A stretch of DNA of 64,000 nucleotides, taken from positions 75,387,787-75,451,786 of the forward strand of contig CM042151.1 of NCBI GenBank assembly GCA_023376005.1, read 5' to 3'. A program made the position numbers and the translations under genes. The stretch's first letter is position 1. Every line of letters starts with the position of its first letter. Below, one piece after another: positions 1 through 11,458 of the stretch. The notes under the pieces were generated by a model that saw nothing but the letters and a program-made list of their open reading frames with translations, was not told the DNA's origin and ran no database searches. The stretch is from Doryteuthis pealeii. Its lineage: Eukaryota; Mollusca; Cephalopoda; Myopsida; Loliginidae.

Positions 1-1030
1 GGATACCTGATATACTCAAGTAATAAACAACTTCATATAATGAACAGCCACTAATTTTTAGCCACAAAAAGGTGGGCTTTTAAAAATAATTTATTTCCTG
101 TAATAAACGACCCCCTAACTTTTGGTTATTCTCACCTACAAATGTATCTCTTCAACATCCAATAACATAATGAGAAAACATTTTAACACATAATTATACT
201 TTAAAAAATACTGTACAATCAAAATCAATTTCAATCCCATAAATAAACAATGGAGTCTAGACCTTGATGTAGCCTACCGTGTTTACTTGGATATTATAAA
301 CATACTAAAACATCACCACTGATACACAATACCGTTGATGTTATTATTATTATGTATGTTATTGGTTAAGTACGATTGGGAAGCATTATTTCCTTCTTTT
401 TATATAAATAAAATCACACGACATCGTCTCCAAAATTCTAAACAAAGCCGAGCAAGGTTGGTCAATAAACAAAGTAAGCTTAGACGTATCTCGCATAATG
501 AACGACCCCTTGGTTCGAGGTGAAAAAACTGGTATTAAAAAGTCGTTCATTACATGAGTATATACGTAGTTGAAACTAATTTGAAATAAATTTAAAGCGA
601 TCTAAGGGAGGTAAGTTGGACAGGACCTTTGAATTTCACAATCATATTTTGATCAAAGAAAAATATCAAGCTTATTAATTACTGCAACTGCAGCTGTTCT
701 GAAAATGCAGTTATTACTTTTTTTGTTATCATAATCAATTTATTTCTGTAGTGTATTAATAGCCATAAATGAAAAAAAAATAGCACTTTTAAAAACAATA
801 AAAAATTCAGTAGACTTGTTTTATTTTTTTTAAATCTAATTTATTTTAATTGAAATGATTATCAAGACACTTTAATTCTTAATTAAATGTGGACAAAAAA
901 AAAAAAAAAGATATTATTAAGTTAATCTATTATAAAAATTTACATATAGAAAATTAGGCAATACATCGTTTTTTTTTTAGTTTTTTTTTTTAATTGAAAT
1001 AGATTACTAAGTAGGACTGAACCTATTCTA
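1..1030. other. AT-rich noncoding DNA, possible degenerate TIR element
   Basis: No gene is seen. Bases 9-31 and 542-564 are imperfect inverted copies (about 19 of 23 match) built on TATACTCAAGTAATAAACAA. A motif around AACGACCCC recurs near 107 and 502. These could be the ends of an old ~555-bp transposon. The rest is A/T homopolymer-rich. Confidence 0.3.
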
Positions 1031-1044
1031 GTAGTGACCACCTC

Positions 1045-1190
1045 AAGCAGAGATTTTAGGTTCAAATTCAGTTTTCCTTCTCCTACACTGGTTGCCTAAC
1101 CAAGGTTCAAGAGCCCAATCTGCCCTACTATTTCCCCATAGCTGGAGGGAGAATAATTGGATTGATACCTTCAGGAGGTATCATTTTTTT
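1045..1190 (-). mobile_element. S2 SINE fragment
   Basis: The plus strand reads the body of family S2 backwards: a TTCAAATTCAG block, then TGGTTGCCTAACCAAGGTT, a CCCAATCTGCCCTACTATTT block and a CATAGCTGGAGGGAGAATA block. The same order appears at 43.2-44.1 kb, 46.4 kb and 60.9 kb. The tRNA-like head is missing, so the copy is truncated. Confidence 0.6.
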
Positions 1191-1219
1191 CAATGCTCTA
1201 TCACTAGTATTGAGCACTA

Positions 1220-1253
<34 letters not shown>

Positions 1254-1404
1254 TCTTCAATGGTAAGAAAAAAAAAAATGAGATTTAAAATGTAAGACAG
1301 GGTTTAAAAAAAAAAAAAAACGATTCCAATCATCAAGTGAGCTGGTATTCCAGCACTGTGAGGATTTCACGAATTAGGCACTTTTCACGTAATGTTTTGA
1401 GATA

Positions 1405-1735
1405 TAACACAAATATATTTATATGCATATATATTTATAATTTATACACACACTTTTATATACATATATACGTATGATTTACACACACACACACTTTTAT
1501 ATACATATATTTATAATTTATATATACGTATGATTTACACACACACACCACTTTTATATACATATAATTTATATATACGTATGATTTACACACACACATT
1601 TATATACATATATCTATAATTTATATATACGTATGATTTACACACACACATTTATATACATATATTTATAATATATTTATATATATGATTATATATACAT
1701 ATGATTTATACACACATACACACACACACAAACTA
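1405..1735. repeat. AT/CA minisatellite, ~55-62 bp unit
   Basis: Five to six diverged tandem units, each running from TTTATATACATATAT through TATATATACGTATGATTTAC into a short (AC)n. A simple TA/CA tract also lies at 1220-1252. No coding potential. Confidence 0.85.
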
Positions 1736-3980
1736 ATCAATCAAGAAATAATATAATTCATTTTTCTCAATTCAGAAAAAAATGCAGTGAACACTTTTGT
1801 AATAATTCGTCTAATTCTGCATTTTTATTAAAAGAAGGGAATTAATTTGTTATTGAAAAAGATAAAAATCGATTTTAAAAATCGATTTTCTTTAATACGA
1901 AGTTCCTTTACCACATCTTTATTTATTTGTTTTTCTCGTGAAGGTTAAAAATGATCCAATGATGTTAAAAATTCAAATAATCAATAACAATTTCCAAGGC
2001 GAGCAAAAGAAAGAAAGAAAGAAAGAAAGGATAGTTGTGCATTTGAAATTGAAGCTTCAAGTTGGTTTATGTCAGTGACAAGTGATTTTTTTTCTTTTCT
2101 TTTTCTTTTTTTAAATTACGATTTCAAATTTATACAATATCAAAGAATAAACATTAAACAATAAAGAAACGTATACATATTTTTTAAAATAAAAATAAAT
2201 AAAAAAATAATCAAGTACGTCTTACTTTATATTACACTCAATTATGAACATAAAGTCGAGATCAAAAAAGCCTAGCTCATTTTTACATGAATGTCCTAGT
2301 ACGTATTTTTTCATTTTTCATTTTTTCTTTTTCATTTTCTTTTTACTGCTGCTGTGGTTACTGATTATATATTACATACACGATGAAAAATATAAATTTC
2401 AAAAAGGTACGTTCTACAAACATAAAACAATAAGAATAGACATTTTTTCCGCATATGGTACGTATTTCATGCATTTTACAATACGATTACAATAATATAA
2501 ATAATTAACATTTTTCCAGGCATTTATTATCTTGAATGCTCCTCGTTTAAGTCTCACGAATCTCTAGTGGGCTCAAAACTAGCTTGAGCCACGAATGCGA
2601 TCTTAACTCAGGGTCTGTCTCACTAATACAATTACATAAAATCATACAGGTATATATACGTGTAGGATATACTTTCATTTGTACTAGGCAGTGAATTCTG
2701 CTCTTGAAGGTTCAAGATCTTAGGATTTTGGATTGTTTTTGTTTTGTATTATTTTTTTAATGGAGAGAAGGAACTCGAGTATGTTTAAATGGGGGAAAAA
2801 ATAAGCTGACAGATTTTAAACTACGTAGGTAGGTCAAAGTTGTAATAGAAAATCTCTTAACACACGAAAACCGTATGTCAGGGAATTAATTTGAACAGCA
2901 GGTGTGCAGGACTCACCTGGCCGAATGATTGTGACTAGAAGTGTACGTTAAATCTACGAGGAGACCCTTTTTAATTCTTTTTTTTTTTTCTTTTTTTTTT
3001 TTTTTTCGAGGGGAGAGAGTAAATTTTTTTTTTTTTTTTTTTTTACTCCTGCTATAACATAAAAATTTACAAGTATATAAATATATCAAAGAGATAGATC
3101 TTACTTTAAATGCTAAAAGAATCCGCGTAGCGTATCCAATAATACATCAATAGATTATAAATCGAAACTATACAGTTTAATTCCCCAACCCACCCCTCAG
3201 TGATTGAAATCCATTTACTACTTATTTAGACTCTTAAAAATCTGGAAAATCAAATAAAAATTCGTATGGAAAAATCAAATACTATTCCAAGACCAATATA
3301 GTAGTAAACCGTTTTTTAGTCATCAATTACCACTACTACCGTTTGCTCTATGCAAGAAGATAGAATGAGATACCTTGTGATGTTGTATTGTGTATAACTA
3401 TATGATATACATTGAAAATAGGAGATATAGGGATTTTTTTTCTATAGAATTATATATTTAGTTTCTATGAACTCAAATATAAGCCCGCTAGAATTATTTA
3501 CCATATATTTCTACATATTCTTAAAACGTACACACACACACTTGATGATGTGTGTATGTATATGTATAATATATATATATAAATATATATACACATTAAT
3601 ATATTATTTTCATTTTTTTTTTTTCCACACATTTCTTTATATTCGGATCTCCAGTTTCTATGGATTTATCATATTATTATTTTTGCTCCAATCTATAGAT
3701 GAATAGATGGATGGATACAGCATCACAGATCCCTAATATCAACAGTTATGTCTTTTCGAGGGAGTCAGGGGGGAGGACTGAATCTACATGTTTGTATGGA
3801 TGTAGAATGCTAATTCATTTATCAACTCCCCCCGCAAGAAGGAAAATACATACCTATTATTACCTAAGAAGTAAGAATTAGTAATACACAAAATTATATA
3901 CTGGATTTAATCGTAGATAAGACGGGGACGAATACGGTATATTTCCAACATTAATTAACTTCAGGAATTTCGGAATAGTA
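1736..3980. other. Single-copy AT-rich noncoding stretch
   Basis: No convincing gene or repeat family. It holds a (GAAA)n tract at about 2010-2028 and long T tracts at about 2978-3044. Short ORFs here are lysine/phenylalanine-rich products of base composition. It could be intron or intergenic DNA. Confidence 0.5.
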
Positions 3981-3987
3981 CACATTC

Positions 3988-4014
3988 AGGCACACACACA
4001 CACACACATTACAC

Positions 4015-4051
<37 letters not shown>

Positions 4052-4125
4052 TATAATATATATGTATGTATGTGTATGTGTGTGTGTGTGTGTATATGTA
4101 TTTATAATATATGTGTGTGTATGTG
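3988..4125. repeat. Compound (CA)n-(TA)n-(TG)n microsatellite
   Basis: Successive CA, TA and TG runs interrupted by TATGTATG-type units. Simple sequence only. Confidence 0.9.
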
Positions 4126-6160
4126 TAATAGGGGGAGTTAAAGGAATTACATGGATATATTTCAATTATAACTCAACTCATATTGACACAGCACCATCAA
4201 TTAAAGTATTTTCTATGACCGATACCTAAAGTAAAATATTGATAATATGAATATATACAATAAAGTAGATCTATATACTTCTTTGAACATCTACGTAGGT
4301 ATCTAAAAGATATATTTATATGAAAATAAGCCGCCCCCAACAACATCAATCGTAAGGACGTAGAGGAGCAAAAACAAACACATATTTGCACACACATCTC
4401 AGATGCGTAGATCATTATATATTGTTATTAATTGAACGTAAAGGATCCCGTTTTAATAAAGAAGGCTCATAAAATAATATTTTAGGGATGTGAGAACAAG
4501 GAAATAGTTATTTTATAAAAATTAATATAACAAATCAAAGAATAAATTAAAGGGGGAAAATCCAATTCAAAAGGGAAAAGAGAGGTTCAAAACGAAAGAG
4601 ATATGTAAGCTACGGATTTTTTTTTTAAATCTTAAATAGGCTCATCTTCAGATCTTTTTTCAACCAACCCCAATGAGATCCAAAGAGAAACCAGAAATAT
4701 TGATTAATTCAACCAAAATAAAGCCAAAATTCCTTCTTCAATAGAAACAAAATCGTCACAGCACCTTTTTTTTGCTTTGCAATTGGCTCCAATGTTCCAA
4801 CAGTAAGCCAGGTCTGTCTCGTTTTTTTCCACGGATACTTCTCCGATTTTCTCCACCTCCAAATTTTTTTAATGTGTTAGGGGGAAGGGCTCAGTCCTTG
4901 CTTATTTATTTCCTCTCCTGGCTGCTTATTTCGCCTATTTTTCTTCTTCTTTCTGCTAATAATAAAATTGTGATTCTTCCTCCTTCTTCTACTTCTGCTA
5001 CTGTAGCGGCCTGCCTGCCTGCCGACTGAGGCCTTACGGGTAATCACGTTCGAACGAGATTTCGCATCCACCTTGGATATATTACCTTATACTTTCCTCA
5101 TCGATTTTTGGGATAAAATTAATTTTTAACATTTTTTTCAACATCAACTCAAATATCATTTTGTTTTACTATTGTTTTAAGCATTCATGAAGACTATTAT
5201 ATCCTCTTTCCAACTCATCCTCCCTCTATACGATTTATAATTATAATTTTTTATCATTTTTATAGATTGACGAGATTTAGCGAGATTTAACGTCGAAAAA
5301 TGTGTGTTAATGTATGTACGATGCGTCACGGGCCAATGAAGGAAAAATGGACCACATTTATTTTATTTAATACATGAAAAATATTTTCATTAATGAATTT
5401 AAAAATAAATTCTTAACAAAATTCTAAAAAGAAGATGAATACAAAAAATGATATCTCATAATCGTGGGCGGGTGTCATCCTCTGCCCACAAAACGGGAGT
5501 TGAGGGAGAAATATTTAATTATTTGTTTTTAATTAAAGTGTTATTTTTAGTTGTTCAGTTTGGTTGAAATGTAAATTTCTATTTTATTTCATTTATCAAT
5601 TCATTTTCGATAATTTAAGAAATACTTACTAAAATTTTTATTTTCGGAATTTTTCGGCTGTTTTTTTCTTTTTTCATTCAAACACCTACGCCAAGAAGGA
5701 AAACTGCGTGTTGAGTGTGTGTTTTAAATGTATGTGTGTGTAATTCAAAGTGTGTATGCGTGTATGAATGCGTTTTACTTTTATGAGTGCAATAATACGA
5801 TTACGTACACACTACTACTACACATAAACTACCTGTATATATCCGTTTTTATTGGAAATTTTATAGACCCATTAATTACTGAATTTATCATCTTCAAGTA
5901 AAAGTATGGTACAAGACTACTATATCACGCAGATTACACAGTGCGTAAACTGCTACATATCCTTGGAAATACATACGCTACGTGTTGTGTTTGTGTGTGC
6001 TTCTATATGACCTTTTCTCAGTCCGTCTTCGCAAAATGATCGAAGTAGTCAATTGTTGCCATCCTGGGTTGAAGCAGTAGTAATTACATTCTACTCTAAA
6101 CTGCAGTGTAGAGTTCCCCGGCCCCATGAGTAATCTAGGGGGCAGGGAATTTTTTTATAC
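4126..6160. other. Single-copy noncoding stretch, one CpG-richer patch
   Basis: No repeat family recognised. Bases about 4990-5075 are richer in CpG than their surroundings (GCGGCC, TACGGG, CACGTTCGAACG). A CGTCACGGGCCAATG block lies at about 5325-5340, which resembles CRE plus CCAAT elements. This could be promoter-like DNA, but no start codon with a splice donor was identified, so no gene is called. Confidence 0.3.
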
Positions 6161-6234
6161 TTATGTCTGGGAATGTTAGAGCTCATGCCTTTGCCAAAGT
6201 GATTTTTTTACAAGTTTTATCTTTTTTTCCCAAT

Positions 6235-6263
6235 GTTTCGACTGTACGCAGGGACATCATCAG
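6235..6263 (-). ncRNA. Hammerhead-like core relic
   Basis: The minus strand has CTGATGA (6263-6257) and, 17 bases later, GAAAC (6239-6235), with a small CTG-CGTA-CAG hairpin between them. Those are the two conserved hammerhead strands around stem II. No NUH cleavage triplet or stem I partner is evident, so this is at best a decayed copy. Confidence 0.25.
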
Positions 6264-6477
6264 GAATAGTTGTACCATTTATTTTAAATGTTGCTTAAGA
6301 ATTTGGATGATACCTGATGCTTCGTTCCATAAGCACTCTCCAAATATAAGATAAAAGATTTTTTTTTAGATAAATTTTAAGAAGTAGCCAAAATTTTAAA
6401 ATTATATACATAAAAAATATTATTTCTCTGTATAAACCAGTTTATATAGAGGAATAGAGACATATTTGTTTCTTGTT

Positions 6478-6705
6478 TATTTGTTTAATGGCATATCAAA
6501 CTTTGTAGGTTATTTAATGCCAAAGCCATCCTTGCAGAAGAACAGTAGTGGTACTATTTAGCTCATAGCTGGGGAGATTAGGGAAAAGGTATTAAATAGA
6601 GTATTAGCCTGAAAGTGAACATAGTAGCATGACTGGAGTTTGAACTCACTTATTATGATTTGTAATCCATCACATTAGCCACTACACCATGGGGACTCCC
6701 CATAT
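6478..6705 (-). mobile_element. S3 tRNA-derived SINE
   Basis: On the minus strand the element opens with a pol III A-box-like TGGTGTAGTGGCTA (6689-6676) and a B-box-like GAGTTCAAACTCC (6647-6635), 29 bases apart, as in tRNA genes. A short body follows, ending in a tail containing TTTGATATGCCATTAAACAA. The tail closely resembles those of R1 and R2, suggesting a common LINE partner. A related copy lies at 16.65-16.84 kb. Confidence 0.65.
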
Positions 6706-6752
6706 AAATACATAGATAAATAGGTTGCTATATAGCTCTGACAGAAAAATAC

Positions 6753-7290
6753 TCAATATTGGGTAATTTATGAGGAAGTGCGTCCTGGTCTCCTGCCTCA
6801 GAAATTGCTACCCGGTGACTATTAAAATAACATCCGCAGCTATGTCGGTGTTACTTGAAAGAAAACAACCAACTTCGGGCATTAAATGTATTTTAGAGTG
6901 GGGGGGCTTCTCTTTTTTGGCGTAATTCTTATTTATTTATCGTAATTTGTCGTAATTCTTGTTCATTTATAGAAATTTGTCGTAATTCTTGTTCATTTAT
7001 AGAAATTTGTCGTAATTCTTGTTTATTTATCGTAATTTGTCTTAATTCTTGTTTAGATATGAAGAAGGAAATTTACTTTGGAATAGACTGAGATAGATAG
7101 ATAAACAAAATAATATAGATAGATTTTTGTCGTAATTCTTGTTTATTTAAACTAAAAACGACATTAAACAAATATGAATAGAAGAAAATCTGAGACGACT
7201 TAGCTGGGGACGTTATTTTAATAGTCACCGGGTAGCAATTTCTGAGGCAGGAGACTGGGATGCACTTCCTCATAAATTACCCAATATTGA
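6753..7290. mobile_element. T1: TIR element with internal tandem repeats
   Basis: About 100-bp inverted ends (6753-6850 and 7193-7290) begin TCAATATTGGGTAATTTATG and match with few differences. Between them lie four to five ~30-bp units (6921-7058), each a GTCGTAATTCTTG block plus TTTATnGnAATTT, with another partial unit at 7127-7148. There is no transposase ORF, so it is a non-autonomous DNA transposon of unassigned superfamily. The plan matches T2 at 21.1 kb, with unrelated sequence. Confidence 0.75.
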
Positions 7291-7364
7291 TTTAAGTTTT
7301 TCTTACTGATATTAGTATATTCTCAACTTAATTATGAAGCCTTATTGGTTTGATTTGTTTTTCT

Positions 7365-7456
7365 TTTGTTTAATGGCATATCAACCTCTTATGGGTCATA
7401 TATTGCTGAAATTTTATGCAAATAATTTGCACACAGTTGTATGGTTTAAGTATTAT
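7365..7456 (-). mobile_element. S3/R-family tail and R2 fragment
   Basis: TTTAATGGCATATCAACCTC reads as the reverse of the shared SINE tail. It is followed by R2-like sequence that F1 copy A then interrupts. Confidence 0.45.
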
Positions 7457-7464
7457 CAAATACT

Positions 7465-7937
7465 GGCTGACTTCTGAAGACGATTGGAAAATTAAAACAG
7501 AAAGTTTTTTGGTGGTCCCCAATGACAGTTTAACTACAGTCTATGAATTAACATTTTGCGAATTGGGTTACGGTTTTAGGGGTTGTTTTTAATTACGTAT
7601 TGCTTAAAAAAAATAAACAACAAAAAACCCAAATTACTATACATTTAATTAACCATTGAAATTAATTATTGAATCTATTGCCGAGACAGTTGTTTGTGCA
7701 ATGTATAATTTCAATTAAACTTAGTTTGAAAAAATATTTTTCAACATTAAATGTATAGTAATTTGGGTTTTTTGTTGTTTATTTTTTTAAAGCAATACGT
7801 AATTAAAAACAGCCTTAATCCCCTAAAACCGTAACCCAATTCACAAAATGTTAATTCATAGACTGTAGTTAAACTGTCATTGGGGACCACCAAAATACTT
7901 TCCGTTTTAATTTTCCGACCATCTTATGAAGTCAGCC
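7465..7937. mobile_element. F1 foldback DNA transposon, copy A
   Basis: Nearly the whole 473 bp folds back on itself: arms of roughly 170-190 bp surround a ~100-bp loop. Ends read GGCTGACTTC and GAAGTCAGCC. It is flanked by an 8-bp direct duplication CAAATACT (7457-7464, 7938-7945), and it splits an R2 repeat, so the target can be read on both sides. An 8-bp duplication is typical of hAT elements. No ORF, so it is mobilised in trans. Copy B is at 12.9 kb. Confidence 0.8.
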
Positions 7938-7945
7938 CAAATACT

Positions 7946-8290
7946 AATAATTTTCAAACAGACCTTTTTAAACCATAGATGGAACCCTAACTGGTACTAT
8001 CACACCTGGTCAGAGTGGACCTGAGAGTAATGGCAATGAAGGAGTACTTTTATACACATGTTTACATTTTTTGTTTCTTAAGAGTTTTTTTTTTGGGGGG
8101 GGGTACACAGTCCTATTGAATACAAATAATTTTCAGAGAGATCTATTTAACTCATAGATGAGATCCTAACAGGTGAACTAAGTGGACCTGGGAGTATTGG
8201 CAATGAAGAGATACTCCATACTCACCGGAGCTCCAGAACTGGAACTTCACAATAAGATGCAGTTTAGTGTCATATCCAAGTATTCCTATT
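7946..8290 (-). mobile_element. R2 repeats, two partial copies
   Basis: Each copy carries the minus-sense order AATAATTTTCA, CATAGATGG, ACCCTAAC, GTACTA, AGAGTGGACCTG, AATGGCAATGAAG. The pair is arranged head to tail with a G-rich tract near 8095. Confidence 0.65.
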
Positions 8291-8678
8291 AATAATGGAG
8301 AATCACTTCCAGTTTTTGTCTGTAACAAAAACTATGTCACTGCTTACGTCACATTACCCAATATTGTCATAACATAGAATAAATACACTGAAAATTTGAA
8401 CATGCAACATTAGACAGTCCTCATTGTTTTTTAAAACAAGTTTTGATAAATACATGACTGGTATTATATATCTATATATAGTTTGTTTTATTTTAATGCA
8501 TATTTAAAGTTTACATTTCAAATTGTTTTATTTTTTAATCCTTTAATGAATTTGATATTTTTATTTACTTAGAGTACAAACTCTCTGAGATTGAATTTTT
8601 AACTTCCACCCCTCAGGCAATATTTTTAAAGGTCTATTTTTACATTGCCCGAAGGGTGTTTTTTTATTCTGCTAGTAC
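8290..8678 (+). mobile_element. R5 dispersed repeat
   Basis: Starts ATTAATAATGGAGA, then TTTTTGTCTGTAACAAAAAC and CACTGCTTACGTCAC, and ends near GCCCGAAGGGTGTTTTTT. The same order recurs at 30.15 kb and 40.45 kb, and inverted at 28.3-28.9 kb. No coding capacity. Family unknown. Confidence 0.65.
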
Positions 8679-9188
8679 TAATAATTTTCAAACAGATCTT
8701 TTTAAGCCATAGATGGAACCCTAACAGGTACAATTACCTTTGCTCAGAGTGGACCTGGAAGTAATGGTAATGAAGAGGTACTTTTCTACACATATTTACA
8801 TTTTTTGTTTAGTTGTTCTCATAGATGAGACCCTAACAGGTACTAAGTGGACCTAAGAGTATTGGCAATGAAGAGCTACTCCATACACCCCAGAGCTCCA
8901 GAACTGGAGCCTCACCGTAAGATACAGTTCTGTGTCATATCCAGGACACCTCTTTTTTGAGGGGAGCAGGGTCATAGCCTTCTGCAGGGGGTACAGTCAG
9001 TGTATTCTGAACACTGTCTCCAGGACGTCTAATAAGATTTGAACTTGCATACTTCCATATATAACTGGAGCCTTGCCACCAGATACGATTTAGTGTCATA
9101 CCCAGGATACTGCTTTTTGGTTGGGTTCTTACCCCACTGCAGTTGATGTATTCTAAGCCCTGCTGACAGGGTTTTAAGCATGATTGTA
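8679..9188 (-). mobile_element. R2 repeats, partial tandem copies
   Basis: At least three partial R2 segments in minus sense, each with CATAGATG, CCTAACAGGTAC, AGTGGACCT and CCAGAACTGGAGCCTCAC. The head (GCAGTTGATGTATTCTAAG, minus-sense) lies near 9140. Confidence 0.65.
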
Positions 9189-9189
9189 A

Positions 9190-9607
9190 TCTATACATAT
9201 ATAAAGGGCAGTAGTGTGTATGTATGTATGTATGTATGTATGTATAGGTCTATGTCTGGAGGTATGTCTACAAAAATAAAACAATTAATAACAAAGTAAA
9301 TATATATACACATTAAAGATCACCAGGGCTTGGTTTTTGAGCAAAAATAATGAACATCTGATTTAAATTCATGAAGATATCTAAAAAATAAAATTTAAAT
9401 GATAACAGCATGGAATTTTTTCCATTTTATATTGTAGGCATAAATTTCTATTTTCAGAGTGACTGGATCAACGCAAGGACTTTTTTACCTAGGGATTTTA
9501 ATAGGGCATCCAGTGGGGATCCAACTCACCATTCAGTAATAATGGATCTGCGAGACTAACTTTTAACTTCCCCCCCTACCCAGGCAACACTGGGTAGCCA
9601 CTTCTAG
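9190..9607 (+). mobile_element. Helitron-like non-autonomous element, copy 1
   Basis: It begins TC (9190-9191) after an A, and ends CTTCTAG (9601-9607) before a T. The hairpin CCCAG-GCAACA-CTGGG (9579-9594) sits about 9 bases before the terminal CTAG. These are the diagnostic Helitron 5'-TC, subterminal hairpin and CTRR ends. No Rep/helicase is encoded. A (TATG)n tract near the left end is internal. Confidence 0.7.
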
Positions 9608-9918
9608 TACATATATAAAGGGCAGTTGGGTGTATGTCCGGAGGAAACTACAAAAATAAAACAATTAATGACAAAGTAAATGTACATACACATTCACTAT
9701 CACCAGAGCTTGCTTTTTGTGCAAAAATAATGAAGATTTTATTTATATCTGGGAATATATTTAAAGATTAGGATTTGAATAGTAAGGGAAAGTCATTGGT
9801 TTTGTCCATGATTAAAACATAAATCAATTATGTAAGACCAAAACAATCAATGGTTCTGCTAGACTAACTTTTTATTATCCCTCCCTCTACCCAGGCAACG
9901 CTGGGTAGCCACTTCTAG
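9608..9918 (+). mobile_element. Helitron-like element, copy 2 (tandem)
   Basis: This copy starts directly after copy 1 with ACATATATAAAGGGCAGT and ends with the same CCCAG-GCAACG-CTGGG hairpin and CTTCTAG. Shared blocks such as ACAAAAATAAAACAATTAAT show the two are the same family. The 5' TC is not preserved at the junction. Head-to-tail arrays are known for Helitrons. Confidence 0.65.
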
Positions 9919-9976
9919 TTACTATATAAAATCGAAAATAGTGGATTCATTTTAAGATTCGTTTATTGATCCTAAG

Positions 9977-10004
9977 GTGTCTCTTTTCTTCTGACACTCA
10001 TCAG
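9977..10004 (-). ncRNA. Hammerhead-like half motif
   Basis: The minus strand reads CTGATGA (10004-9998) followed at once by GTGTC (9997-9993) and, after 11 bases, its complement GACAC (9981-9977). That is a hammerhead core strand plus a perfect 5-bp stem II. The next bases are CTTAGG rather than GAAA, so the second core strand is absent. Probably decayed or coincidental. Confidence 0.2.
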
Positions 10005-10082
10005 GAGATCTTCATTAGAAAAGATATTTAGGTAAACAAAAAGCTTTTCAAACTAGTAGAATACACTAACACTAACAATGTC

Positions 10083-10084
<2 letters not shown>

Positions 10085-10114
<30 letters not shown>

Positions 10115-10134
10115 GAGAGAGGGAGAGAGAGAGA
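10085..10134. repeat. (GA)n microsatellite
   Basis: A GA run interrupted by GGG units. Confidence 0.95.
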
Positions 10135-10181
10135 CAATAGTAACAAATTTTTCCTTGAATATTTTAAATAAATTCAGTGAA

Positions 10182-10771
10182 TTTGTATCATTTTGATTTT
10201 TCAGACTATTGTCTTCATCTTCATTATCTACACAACATTTCGGCCAATGTGTCCTGTGGCCTTCTTCAGTTATTTCTTGTTGGACTTGGAAACCTTCTTA
10301 AACTCGGGAACCTTCTCTTCAAACTCGGTAACCTTCTTCAGAGAGCACATCAGCTCAAAACATTGTGTAGATAACAATAAAGATGAGGACTACTTCTCTG
10401 AATTTTTGAGATGAGACTTGATAATTTGGATTATTTGGATTTTTCGGACTATTGTCTTCATCTTTATTGTTATCTGTACAACGTTTCGGGTTCAAAGTTC
10501 CGTGATGGCTCCTGATAATGACAAGAAGGTTCCCAAGTTCAAAAAGAAGGTTCCCAAGTTCAAGAAGGCTCCCGAATTTGAAAAGAAGGTTCCCGAGTCC
10601 AACAAGAAATGCCTGAAGAAGGCCGGAGGGAACATCAGCTGAAACATTGTACAGATAACTATAAAGATGAGGACAATAGTCCAGATTATACAAATAATAC
10701 AACAGATTGGGACCTTAATCAGAATAATACAAATAATACAAATTATCAAACCTCATCTCAAAAATTCAGAG
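10182..10771. mobile_element. R3 palindromic SINE-like element, copy a
   Basis: Flanked by a 16-bp direct duplication AAATAAATTCAGTGAA (10166-10181, 10772-10787). The interior alternates antisense and sense copies of the R3 module: GACTATTGTC, CTTCATCTT, ACAACnTTTCGG, CCTTCTTCAG, then the reverse ending CCTGAAGAAGGCCGGAGGG, GTACAGATAAC, GATGAGGACAATAGTC. GGGAACCTTCT-type units are locally repeated. A variable 13-16 bp duplication points to retrotransposition rather than cut-and-paste. Confidence 0.75.
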
Positions 10772-10867
10772 AAATAAATTCAGTGAAAATATAGATTGTT
10801 TCTATGTGCTTAATCTATTTAAAAATGGTTTATATTAATTTTCTGATAATAATCTTTACTTATATTT

Positions 10868-11315
10868 TATGGTTGGTTGGTTGGTTGGTTGGTTGGTTGT
10901 TGGGTTTTATGGCATGTCAACCCTTGGGTTTTTTTTATACCGAAGATGTTTTTGTTTTATTCATTGGGTGTTTAATTTTTTTGAACATTTTTTTAAAACT
11001 CATTTTTTTATCTATTTAACCAATAGATGGGACCCTAACGGGTACTACCACTCTGGGTCAGATTGGACTAGGAGTATGACAATGAAGGGGTACTCCTTAC
11101 TCCTCAGAGTTCCAGAACTGGAACCTCACCACTAGTTGTGGTTTAAGGTTATATCCAGGATATTGAGACCCTCAGTCACTGCCTTCTAGCATATATGTGA
11201 TAAAAAGGGTTGAGGTTTGGCCATAAGACCAATAGGATCAGGAAAATCATATAGGTGCTAGGGCTTGACATGACAGCCAATTTATTGGTGGGGGGGCTCT
11301 CCAACCACCCATGAT
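10868..11315 (-). mobile_element. R1/R2-type SINE-like element
   Basis: It starts with (TTGG)n and TTTTATGGCATGTCAACCC, the reverse of the shared tail, then runs through CCAATAGATGGGACCCTAAC, GGGTCAGATTGGAC and CCTTCTAGCA, and ends before the family head (GGGGGGCTCTCCAACCA). Confidence 0.7.
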
Positions 11316-11458
11316 ATTTTATGATAATAATAGAAATCACAAAACAGATTTTCAAATAATTATTAGTTTAAAAAAAAACACTCAAGCAGCCTGCGTTTAA
11401 CATCTCTTTCCATTTAGATGAACAAATTCTGTTATTTTAAAAACAATTTTGTAGTATT

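Noticed and set aside
10177..10749. Several overlapping 65-115 codon ORFs on both strands
   Set aside because: All derive from the repeated R3 modules. Both strands are open because of internal palindromy, and no protein family is recognised.
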